Assembly (NCBI GenBank): GCA_008973525.1
Contig: WACJ01000080.1
Coordinates: forward strand, 124,001 to 188,000
DNA length: 64,000 bases
Reading direction: 5' to 3'
Source of the DNA: Stenopsyche tienmushanensis
Lineage: Eukaryota; Arthropoda; Insecta; Trichoptera; Stenopsychidae
A program made the translations under genes and the position numbers. Below, piece after piece: positions 1 to 9,371 of the stretch (positions are counted from its first letter, which is position 1; every line of letters starts with the position of its first letter). The notes under the pieces were generated by a model, which had not been told where the DNA came from, did no database searches, and saw nothing but the letters and a program-made list of their open reading frames with translations.

Positions 1-974
1 CGTTTACAATTCGATGATCGAATCCTCTCATTGCGTTAAATCAGGCGTTTGCTCTCAGTTTCTGAGAGTTCTGATGACATCACGTTTCGGATTACGACCC
101 GCGTTGGCCAATTCGACCCCATTCCGCGTTTGGCAATTTTTAACCGACGGGATCGTGGCCAATAACTCGTTTTTTGTCCATCCTCTCATCGTTTGTTATT
201 TGCTCTCGTCTTAGCCAACTTAACATCCTTTGCGAGACGGTTGCGCGAGATGCCTGGGGAAATGCCGGCGCGCGAAAGTTGTGCAAATATCTCAGTTTTC
301 GATCCTGGATCGCTTCATGTTATGTGTCGATTTCGGAAAGCGATTTTAAAATCGAAAGATATGTACTCATGTCAAAAAGTTTCCTTTGTGGGTCTATAAA
401 GAGGGATAAAATAAGATTTGAGGAAAATATTCTGACAATGTCCAATGTAAATCCCCAATGCTTAAAATTTCCTGTCATTGAGAATAATTCAATGAACTGA
501 TGCTAACGCAGGTATACGAAAATATTATCCTCAATTAAATTATCACTCATGTTTGCCATCAATTAATGTTAGAAGATAATGTTAGGAATATACATTTTTA
601 ATTATATATACAATAGATTAACGATGCACTCTCTACTTTTCATCCATCCAAATAGGAAGATATAAAGTTGGTCATCCTTTTTTTCATTTTTTTATAGTCA
701 GATGGTGATAAGTTGCTCTACCTGATTTTATAAATTGCCGAAGAATTTATCTTTAGAAAATCATATGTGAATTTATTTCTTTCAGTATGTTCATCTTGGT
801 GGCCTGCGAGGGAGCAGTTATTATTAAAAACTCCCATGCTTAAAATCTAAATTCTGTAAAGCCCTTCAATGAACAAAGTCAGGAAGATTTGATAAGAACT
901 ATACAAAGCTACTATTGAAAAAACTCATTGCAAAAGCAAAATGGTATGGCTAGACTATCTTATTGACAGAAGGG
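1..974. other. Intergenic, nothing recognised
   Basis: The first 330 bases are richer in GC than what follows and carry three short overlapping frames, none with a motif I recognise. From about 500 the DNA is AT-rich and without repeats shared elsewhere in the window. Confidence 0.5.
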
Positions 975-1585
975 TTAACGCGTTCGTGGACACGTCCGCA
1001 ATTGCAGTCATTTTTTTTTCGTATGTTGCTTGGGATTCGTTCTCTGTATTCTTCGACTTACAAACGTTACAAAAATTGTATAGATCGTTAACATAAATTT
1101 ATCGACTAATATTGATGTGTGAATGATATAATTAATCGACTTTAGGTGTATTGTTTATGTTTACTTGAAGAAATTATCGAATATTTTAAGCTTCCAAGAG
1201 TGTTTATTTATTTAACTCGTTCATCGCCGCGTCCATCAAATATGCGCGTCTCTGAAGTCCGAGTCTGCGAAAAGTGAACCCAGCTTCTCATTGTTACGTA
1301 TTTCTATAACGATTAGTTAAAGTTAACTTTACGAACGTCTTTATATAATGTTTTTCAGATGACAAATGTCTAAATATCTTTCGAGATCGACCTCGAAACT
1401 TGCATTCCTACCCTTGTCTGTACGCATTTGCTTATCTTCGCTTTTTTGTTAATTTGACTAATGACAGGGTTAAGCTTATCGATCTGACAGATAAATGGAT
1501 TTGTACGGATGATAAGTGGTGGACAAGCAAATATAGCATCTATGACTATGAAGATTTTAAATGAATTCACTGCTTAAAGGGTTAA
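975..1585 (+). mobile_element. Family F element, divergent copy (piggyBac-like MITE)
   Basis: The stretch begins and ends in TTAA (975-978 and 1582-1585), and the right end reads inward as TTAACCCTTTAAGCAGTG, like the right ends of the F copies at 5151, 44223 and 54130. The interior shares blocks with those copies: a 'tgtatagatcgtta' block near 1079, a stretch around 1120-1200, and the last 110 bases ('ctgacagataa...gtggacaagcaaatatagcatct'). TTAA targets and ends starting CCC are the hallmark of piggyBac elements; that this family uses such a transposase is inference. The left third is diverged from the other copies. No coding capacity. Confidence 0.5.
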
Positions 1586-1654
1586 ACCGGGTGGACAAGC
1601 ATTGCGGAAGGCCTATGAACAATCAGTTTAATACTCTCGTCACCCAACATATCG

Positions 1655-1768
1655 CCGACAACATCTCTGTCTTTCTTCGAGTTCAACGTACAAGAGTGCT
1701 CTTTCTGGATTCACTGGAATTCGCTCGCAAATACGCGGTCATCCTACCACACACGTTAAAGTTTTAAT
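1655..1768 (-). repeat. Family F left-end fragment, inverted
   Basis: Bases around 1660-1725 ('tctctgtctttcttcgagttcaa', 'gtacaagagtgctctttctg', 'ttcactggaattcg') are the reverse complement of the left part of family F seen at 3430-3500 and in the same orientation at 47390-47455. Only about 110 bases remain. Confidence 0.55.
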
Positions 1769-3392
1769 AATCAAGCCACCGCGGGTCCATTTTTACAATC
1801 TTTCTATCGTTGAGATTTCTGTCTTGTATAACAGGATTTCTTAAACTCTTGCTCGGTTGTTTTGAAAACCATGGCAATGAAAACATTGATATCGATTGCA
1901 TCGATAGTTAATGTTCCAGCCAATATTAAATTGTCCGTGAAGGCGTTAATACCATATGTACTGTTTAATTTTGACCAATGTGAAGCGATTAGGATAGAGC
2001 AAACACCAGAATAATTAGATCATTTTATTTTGTACTGAGATTCTGTTTTTTTTTTTGGTGAAGAAAAATGTTTTTTGGGATGCTCAAAGAATTAGTAAAA
2101 GCCTTTTTTCGCAGTGCCTTTTAAGCCAAAGCGAAGAGATTGATTAGTTGATTATTAATCAAAGTCCAATTTTATACAATGCAGATTCAATGGGATTAAA
2201 AAACTAAAAAGTTTAATCTTTTAGATTCAAAGAAAACTCAAGTGTCATCTTTTTTGTGAGATCTTCTTATCTAAAAGTCCAATGCCAAACGTATTATTTT
2301 TTCCTGGTTTTAAAATACTAAATATATTATTTTTAGAGGAAAAAAGATACAGCATAGGCATTTTTTGTCTTAATCGGAATAAAACGGTATAGTTGCCATC
2401 GAATTTATGGGATGGGATATTAATTCAATATATATATACTAGCCGGATGTTCGGTTTTAAAGATGCCGATACATGAAATGCTGGTGAGCACAAGAAATAA
2501 AGGAAGCGGATGTGAACGAAGCGGATTATAATTGAAGGTTTAAATTCAATCTGAATTATTGAATCATTTAATCGCAGTTTCCCAACATTCACCGCATGAC
2601 TAATTGCTGCAAGTACTCACTGGTATTTTAATTATTTAAATCGACGGAACATCAGCTAGTGGGTTTTGAGCAGATTTGTTACACTGGATTGTGGAAGAGA
2701 TGGATATCTATCACTTTCCGGAAAACAAAATGTCATGGATTGAACAAATGGATGGCACACGAAATGGACACAACATCAGTCACGAAGACATGATCATACT
2801 AAAGGTCAGAACCAAGTGGGCGTTGCGATAATGTTCCGACTTGCTGAATGGAAGTTTGACTAATTTTTCAAAATTTCATGATAACCTTTCACCTATATTT
2901 TGACACTAATACTCTGATATAAGCTTATTTCAAGCCAATTTATTTTGTCTACATTGTAATTTTTTAAAAAAATATATTCACATTTGGAAAGTTTCCTTCT
3001 TTCCTTCTTCCAGAAGTGATAAACGACTTAAATCAAGACATATAACTTATATAAAACAAGAGAGATTATTCTTAAACACAAGTTATGTTTTAAAATAATA
3101 TCAACTCATCGAAATGAATATAATTTATATATTATTAACAATTAATAATAGACGCCTTCCTTTTGTAGATCAGCACTGCTAAACGCAAAAGAAGCGTACT
3201 ATTAATGTTTTCTTGGAATTCGTTCAGGAACAAGATTGTATATCTTAATGACAATATTCCAAAGGCTATTATTATGAGCTCCAGAAGTTGCAATTTAAAG
3301 ATATGTCTGACAAACAGCTCATAAAGTTGATATGGTTCAACTCGACACTTAATCAATTTTCAATTATGCTCAATTTTATTTTATATGGATCT
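1769..3392. other. Intergenic, nothing recognised
   Basis: AT-rich sequence with homopolymer T runs (for example near 2047). I see no coding frame above background and no repeat shared with the rest of the window. Confidence 0.5.
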
Positions 3393-3568
3393 TTAACCCC
3401 TTAAAGAGGCAAGACATAGAGTTGTGTTCGAATTCCAGTGAATCAGAAAGAACATTCTTACACGTTGAGCTCGGACACAGACAGAGACGGAGAGTGTCTT
3501 GCACGTTGAGTTCGGAGAGAAACAGAGACGGAGAGAGTATCTTGCGTACATCGTACGATTGTATAGAT

Positions 3569-4882
3569 CATAGGTTCCCAATTTATATAATACTATAAAG
3601 CAGCGTATATTAGAATTGTCCGCAGACGTCAAAGAGCAGATTTTGAATGAGCAGCAGTAAGCTCGTGTACTCAGTTGCTTGTCTTCGTGAGATATATCAT
3701 TCAGAGAAGAGTTCCTATTCTGAGTGGACTTGAAACGACTACAAAAAGTGAGAATATTATGAAGAAGAAAAATACGTTTTTTGAGAAAAACTTGTCTGTG
3801 GTTTGTACGGATGGTGCAACATCTATGCTTGGATCAAACTAGGATTTCATAAAAAAGTGAAAGAATTAGTTCCCCAAGCAAACTGTATGATTCACCGGTA
3901 TACCCTTGCAGTAAGACTCTTCTAACTCCACTGCAAGAGGGACACTTGTTTTGCTAATGAAAATCGTGAATTACAGCAAATTTGTAGCTCATAACACCCG
4001 TCTGTTCAAAGAATTGTGTAAAAATATTGATTCTGATCATAAAATTCTTCTTTTCTACAATGCAGTACGCTGGTTGTCGAAAGGATATGTTGTGAATCGT
4101 GTCTTTGAATTGAAAGATGAAATCAAGTTGTTCTTAAAAGTGCAAGAGAAACATTCAACATTCATGAAACTTCAGGGAAAGGAAACGAATATTATCACAT
4201 TTAACGATAATCTCGGGACATTGCAAGCTGGCGAAGAAAAATAAATTTGGAAACATTGCCATGTTTGATAAACTCTGCTGTGTGCTAGTTGAATCTGAAG
4301 GTGAAATAGATGAAAATTTGAAGGAGGAGATTACTGGGCATCTCGAATATTTTGAAAATGAACTTCAGCCTTACTTCCCTGAGCTGAAAAAAGAAGAAAT
4401 TATATTGACACGAAATCCATTTTCTGCCTTCCTTAATTTAGCCGGCATTCCCGATGAATTTTAAGATGAATTCTTAAATTTGCGGAATGATTCCTCGGTA
4501 CGTAACATGTTTATGAAAAATTACTCAAACAATTCTGGTGTTGTATGTATCATTCATACCCAAATGTGACGATGCTTGCCTTTCGACTTTTAGTTTCATT
4601 TGTGTTTACATGTCTCTGCAAGACTGGATTTTCAACTCTTCGTTTAAAAACAATAGAAAGAAATAAATTAAATGTTGAGAATGACATGAGGTTGGCGTTA
4701 ACATAAACTCACCCGCGAATTTTGAGACTGGTTAATAACATGCAATTTCAACCAACGCATTAAATTAATTATTAATCATATTTTAAAATAAAATTGTACT
4801 AAAAAATGTTCTTGGTTTTTGTTGAAGGATTTGTTAAAATTTACATTTGGAGTCGTCACCCAAAAATGGTTGGGAACCTATG
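3569..4882 (+). mobile_element. hAT DNA transposon, internally degraded, complete ends
   Basis: Both ends carry the same 13-bp terminal inverted repeat CATAGGTTCCCAA (3569-3581, and reversed at 4870-4882). The 8-bp direct duplication GTATAGAT flanks them at 3561-3568 and 4883-4890. An 8-bp target duplication and a 'CA..GGTTCCCAA' end are standard for hAT elements of the Buster/ZBED5-like group. At 1314 bp the element is far shorter than an autonomous one, and its transposase (see 3720-4755) is broken. Its host site is inside a family F element, so it inserted after F. Confidence 0.92.
3720..4755 (+). pseudogene. hAT transposase remnant, Buster/ZBED5-like
   Basis: Catalyses cut-and-paste transposition in intact relatives. 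In order I can read: 'VVCTDGATSMLG' near 3797-3835 (RNase-H-fold Asp region, typical CTDGAPAMLG), then 3951-4241 with 'HNTRLFKELCKNIDSDHKI' and 'AVRWLSKGYVVNRVFELKD' (the VRWLS..KVL.RVFEL block), then 4261-4464 with 'FENELQPYFPEL' and 'NPFSAFL'. Last comes 'GFSTLRLKTIERNKLNVEND' near 4630-4690, the C-terminal dimerisation region. Stops follow GSN (3839), appear several times around 3855-3930, at 4242, 4462, 4567 and later, with at least one frame change, so it cannot be functional. The N-terminal BED zinc finger and much of the first half are deleted. Similar domesticated proteins exist in animals, but the intact inverted repeats here argue for a plain transposon. Confidence 0.88.
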
Positions 4883-5183
4883 GTATAGATCATTAACCCA
4901 AATTCATCGACTGATAATGATAAATTAATAATATAATGAATCGATTTCAAGTGTATTGTTTATGTTTACGCGAAGAAATGACCGAATATTGTGTGCTATC
5001 GACAGTGCTTATTTGTTTATGTACAAGTTTCATACGCGCTGCGACGGCCCTGACAGATAAGTGAATTTGTGAGAATAATAAGTGGCAGACATACAAATAT
5101 AGCATCTAAGTTTGTGACGATTTTAAATTAGCTCACTACTCATAGGGTTAAAGAGCATCTTCTCGTCACAAGAAGAACAGAGT

Positions 5184-5732
5184 TCACTTCGTCACGTATT
5201 TTTTTGGTCGCACTGTATTTCGATAATGGGCAAACAAACGACCGGCAAAGACGTGTGTTGATTTTAAAGTAACACTAATAATAAGGAAATGAGGAAAACT
5301 AAAATGGTAAATATTCAATTGTATGGGATATTTGCTCCACGGCTTCCTAGTAATGGATGAGTACATTAATGGACCATTTAGATGGGAAAAAAGTGTTATG
5401 CAATCTTCGACCCGGTTTTTAAGAAACCGGACGTTTTTAATGATGATTTTCCTTAACCCTAATCGCAATGGATGGATTGTGCCTTTTGCATACCATTACG
5501 GGCTGTCATTATTTATATGCGTCTCCAGATTGAGTATCCTCCAACAAGGATTTTCCTCGTTTCGAGTGCTAACATTTAGAATTGATGCCATTGCGCTTGA
5601 AATACCAAAATTGATTTCTGTTACAACATCAACTGATTTTAAGAGGATGTCGGCAAGTCCGAGTTGGTATTTACGAGCGTTTATGACGCAAGATGTCAAA
5701 TTTTGAGAGCTGCTATGTATTTTTTTGGACAC
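5184..5732 (-). pseudogene. Unrecognised coding-like frame with one internal stop
   Basis: On the minus strand one frame stays open from 5732 to 5184 (about 180 codons) with a single stop near 5494, where '...LETHINNDSP' is followed in the same frame by 'WYAKGTIHPLRLGLRK'. This is longer than chance would usually give in such AT-rich DNA. It starts directly after a stop with a GTG and has no ATG for about 48 codons, so if real it is an internal exon or a decayed gene. I recognise no domain. It sits immediately right of the family F element and could be debris of another transposon. The 127-codon plus-strand frame at 5323-5706 is its antisense. Confidence 0.28.
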
Positions 5733-6075
5733 TTAAAAAAGGACAAAAAGGTGCTAAGTAATTTCTGAACCACAACTATATAAACAATTCTTATTTGGGT
5801 GATGATAGTAAATATTTTTTGGGTGTTGTACTCTTAATTTGTTTGGTGTTCTTTCCAACTGTGAGCAAAGATACTTTGAAAGCTAAATATTTGACATGTT
5901 GCTAAAATTACACTTTTCTAAAATAAATTAGGTATTATTGCGTGGCTTCAATGTGAATTTATGAGTGGATTAAACTTAAAAATGATGTGCATGGATCAAA
6001 TTATTGGATTCATATATAAAATCACCAAATGTGCTCAGAAAATGTCGTAAATACATAATATTTTCTCCTACTTCC

Positions 6076-6140
6076 AGAGTGGCCATAAGGTTTGTATGCT
6101 CAATCGGTCCGCTTTTGGGACCGCTGATATGAAAAATGAG
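6076..6140 (+). repeat. Family A core fragment
   Basis: Contains 'gagtggccataaggtttgta' followed by the hairpin core (here TCCGCTTTTGGGACCGC, one arm base changed), as in the longer A copies at 17253, 21352 and 32153. About 100 bases downstream mariner sequence begins. Only the core is recognisable, without family ends. Confidence 0.7.
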
Positions 6141-6235
6141 CGGCTTGGGATCCAAGAAAAATTTGATTTAATATATTTTTGTGCAATCGTATTCATTCAA
6201 TTAAAATATTTACTCTTCTGTAAATTCTGGAATAA

Positions 6236-6967
6236 ATAAAGAAAATTTGGACATGATAAAGCTGTGCGCAAGATGGGTGCCGCGTTTGTTCATAATGAAA
6301 TAAAAACAACGTTGTGAAGATGTTTTAATCGAGCATTTTTAGCCATAGTTGAAGAAAATCCGCGATATACTGTTCGCGAAATAGCTAACAAGTTAAAAAT
6401 TCCACGAACATCGTCCAAAATCATCTGATAAAATTGGGCCACATCAATCATTCAGATGTGTGGCTTCCTCATGAACTGACTGACTCAAATAAACTTCAGC
6501 GTATTTCAACATGCGATCTTCTTCTCCAACGACATAATAGCCAACCTTTTTTGAAGAGACTTGTCACTGGAGATGAAAGTTGGATACTCTATGAGAATAT
6601 CCAACGTAAACGATCTTGGACCAAGGGTACAGAAGCTTTAACTGTAGGTAAACCTGGCCTACATCCAAAAAAAGTTTTAGTATGCATTTGGTGGGACTGG
6701 ACCCCCTTCCAGTGGAAGGGGGTAGTTTATTATGAGCTACTTCAAAAAATTTAAATCATAAAATGATATAAAAGTGTACCTTGATCAATATTTTGTCAAC
6801 AAACCTGGGAAATTTTGACAAGAAGGCATTATGAGCCTTCCGGAGAGATGGAGAAAGGTACTAGAACAGAACGGATCATATATTATTCAATAAATTTTGA
6901 TGTAATGCAAATTCTTGTTTATTTTTTTCTTAATATGAAAACGAAAGAAACTTATGGGACACCCTAA
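6236..6967 (+). pseudogene. Chimeric mariner transposase pseudogene
   Basis: The first 75 bases (6241-6315) encode 'ENLDMIKLCARWVPRLF', the linker before the catalytic domain in one mariner lineage and nearly the same as the fragment at 19806-20215. From about 6345 a second lineage takes over: 'IVEENPRYTVREIANKLKI' (helix-turn-helix), a frameshift, then 6434-6754 with 'HINHSDVWLPHELTD' and 'VTGDESWILYENIQRKRSW', which holds the first catalytic Asp, and 'HPKKVLVCIWWDW'. The central part with the second and third Asp is deleted. Near 6840 'LPERWRKVLEQNGSYII' is the usual C-terminus. The 3' end ACCCTAA is followed by TA (6968-6969), and read inward it gives TTAGGGTGTCCCATAAG, a mariner-type inverted repeat. 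No matching 5' end was found. A 21-base perfect palindrome interrupts the frame at 6702-6722. Confidence 0.82.
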
Positions 6968-8099
6968 TATATTAAGATGTTTATGTATAAGTCAGAATAA
7001 TACAAAATAATAGTCATTATTGATACTGGAATTTATATGATAAAATACTTGCCAGTTGTCGATTACAAAATATCCTAGTTAACAAGGAGAATCTCTTAAT
7101 TTCCGTCAATCTACGACAAGATATGAAAGTTTCGCATACAAAACGATCCCCGTCATTATGACACATACCTAAATAATGGGAACATAGTTCAAGCAATATC
7201 CGTTTTAATATTGATTTGACGTTAGTGAGGCACCAGTATTCCTAGTCATAGCACCATTACCCGGTAGATTAATGGCGGTGTGAAAATCTCTGATTGGTTA
7301 TTTGCCAAGATGTGGTGTCGTAATTTTTATGAATATTACAGTATGAAAATGATTATTTCCGTTCGATAATGACGTCGGTTGTTTCCGGTCAATAACGAAG
7401 CAAAGGCCTTTCGAGCGAAATCGATTTTGGGCGGTAAGCAATCGATGACCGAAATTGGAATAAGACATAGATTTTATATGGCGAATTGCCTATGTGGAAG
7501 ATAAATAAATATGTGATCTGGATGTTTGAGTGCCGATATGATTGTATCAACGAAATTTGGCGTGAGGATTCAAGAAATAGATACTGATGTCGTGACGTCA
7601 AAGGGAACCGGAAGCTTTGCTCTGGCAGGAAGTTGAAGCTTTGGGTGAAGGGGTGGCGAATCGGCGAGGGCGAGAGGGACGGGACAGCGTTCCATTTCCG
7701 CCTGGCAAGCGGAAGTGCCGCCCGGTGGCGCCAGGAAGGGAAAAGTACGAATGTAAAGTGCCGGATAGTGGAAACCCCGTGGCTTCTCCCACCCAAAGGC
7801 CGACCGGGAACTTCCACCATTTCCACATGTGAATGGAAAAATCACGAAGCCATCCTTTTCAATGTATTTTCCGATATTTTCATGGGGTGGCTAAAAAAAA
7901 TCACCATAATTAGTAGTATAAAAATATATGTTCTTATTATGTAATAATGCACTATCATATGACAGTGATAAATCATGACCTGGGTAAGTTCTCACTTTTT
8001 CATGATCAATCGTAGTTCAAAAATATTAATGAATTTTCTTCATTAATACTGATTACCCGGCATACGTTAAAAAGCCACATCGCACATAACAAACTTCAC
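6968..8099. other. Intergenic with a GC-rich patch at 7570-7850
   Basis: Mostly AT-rich sequence without a recognisable gene. The patch at about 7570-7850 is strikingly GC-rich for this window and contains 'ttccgcctggcaagcggaa' with inverted arms. Frames are open there on both strands because the patch has few stop trinucleotides, not because a protein is recognisable. It may be a regulatory island, an exon, or a foreign piece. Confidence 0.4.
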
Positions 8100-8350
8100 A
8101 CACAAACAATATTTTTACTATGCCTATGTTATTCCCGCAAGTGTAAAAAATAAGTTGACAAAGTTTTATTGCAATTGGATGAACGATATGGCAGCGCATT
8201 AAATACGAACAAACAAACATTGCTTTTTTTTCTATATTACACTATGCCTATGTTACTCGCGCAATCTTTAGCAATAAATGGATGAAGTTTTATCGCAGTC
8301 TGATAAACGGTACGGCAGCGCATTACATACGAACAAACAGAGATTATTTT
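8100..8350 (-). repeat. Family H minisatellite, two units
   Basis: Two tandem units of about 120 bases share 'ctatgcctatgttact/att', 'gcgcaa/gcaag', 'gttttatcgcagt/attgcaat', 'gatgaacg', 'ggcagcgcattaaatacgaacaaaca'. The same unit occurs inverted three times or more at 41300-41880. Arrays with a 'tgtttgtttgtccgta' start are widespread in arthropod genomes, often near Helitron-like or microsatellite-linked elements; which applies here is not shown. Confidence 0.65.
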
Positions 8351-8877
8351 TTATATATAAATTTATATTTTAAAGCTATTGAAAAATGAATATTTTCGTA
8401 TTTGAATGGATAACGCTTCAATGACTTTCAATAGACTTCAAAATTTTGTGAACATTTAACGATGAATTTGTGAATAGGATTGGATACTTGAGTGTGTTGC
8501 AAAATTTTCTGAAGCGTGGGGTGAAATTGTTTCGATGCGAAAAAGTTAATCTTGCGAATCGCGGAACTCGGTTAAGAGATTGGCGGTGATATCTTTCGCG
8601 TAATGTGACTAGAATGGAAGGGGGGAGGGGGGTGTAATGCGGGTCAATGTCTTCGAGATGGCCTTGGCACTATTCGAGGAATAGGATTATCGCCTGCAGA
8701 GTCTCGCAGTTGTTTGAATTTTTAAATAAATATACTAGACGGACCATCTAACTTGCATAACTTTTATTGCCAATCATCTTCTACTTCAAGGAACTTTTCT
8801 AATACAGTCGGGAGAACATGTTGATCCCTGTATCCTGTTAAATTATGACTATATGAGTGACTATATCACACTGAGTA

Positions 8878-9371
8878 CGAGGCGTGTTCAGAAAGTAAGT
8901 GTACTTTGACCATAACGGGCTGTGGTTTTTTGAAAGTTGACAACGCTAAGTGGTAAAGGGGGATCTCCCGACGTAGCGAGCATCGTAGACTAAGAAGGAG
9001 ACCATCAATGCACTACAATATTGTGAGAACTCAAAAGGAACATTTAAAATAAAAGTGGGGGGGGGGGGGATACTGACGAGAGATGTGTGTTCGTTGCACA
9101 ATAACTCCCGTCCTCACATAGCCTCAGCCTTCAAGGCTCTCTTGGACTCCTTTGGTTAGGATGTTTTTAGCCACTTTCGTGTATTGCCTTGACTTGGCGT
9201 CTTCAGATGATCATCTTTTCACCTCTCACGAAGAATGCGGTTATCAAATCGCAGCGACGAAGATAGTGGACCGCTTTGTGTTAGCAAGTTACAATATCAA
9301 CAATATCCAGGAACCTTTTTTCAAATGCACTTAAAAAAAATCTAGTACACTTACTTTCTGAATATGTTTCG
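8878..9371 (+). mobile_element. Mariner deletion derivative with both inverted repeats
   Basis: The ends match over 28 bases with four transitions; the shared inner part is TTCAGAAAGTAAGTGTACT. They are flanked by TA on both sides (8876-8877, 9372-9373), the mariner target duplication. Inside, 9090-9250 encodes remnants of a transposase C-terminal half: 'HNNSRPHIASAFKALLDSFG' (normally HDNARPHTA, second catalytic Asp) and, in another frame, 'YCLDLASSDDHLFTSH' (normally YSPDLA.SDYHLF, third Asp). Most of the 1.3-kb element is missing. A run of 13 or so G lies at 9058. It can only move if a transposase is supplied in trans. Confidence 0.88.

Larger units (their letters stand above)
3393..5151 (+). 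mobile_element. Family F element (piggyBac-like MITE) split by a hAT insertion
   Basis: Outer ends are TTAA at 3393-3396 (continuing CCCCTTAAAGAGGC) and at 5148-5151 (preceded by ACTCATAGGG). Removing the hAT element at 3569-4882 and one copy of its 8-bp target duplication leaves about 445 bp. The left half has tandem-like blocks 'cacgttgagctcgg...cagacagagacggagag' repeated with changes near 3460 and 3505. The joined sequence matches the continuous copy at 53650-54130 across the insertion point, so the insertion is clean. TTAA target and CCC start suggest piggyBac mobilisation (inference). No protein is encoded. Confidence 0.7.

Noticed and set aside
2441..2660. Possible Helitron or other element start 'actagccggatgttcgg'
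   Set aside because: No terminal hairpin with CTRR, no second copy in the window.
5187..5219. Tc1-like end reading 'cagtgcgaccaaaaa' inward
   Set aside because: No matching second end or transposase was found on either side.
5323..5706. 127-codon plus-strand frame
   Set aside because: Antisense of the longer minus-strand frame at 5184-5732; no motif on the plus strand.
7389..7944. Five overlapping frames on both strands
   Set aside because: All come from one GC-rich patch poor in stop trinucleotides; none has a domain or a clear start context.
8100..8350. CRISPR-like array
   Set aside because: Units are about 120 bases with similar rather than unique spacers; this is a minisatellite.
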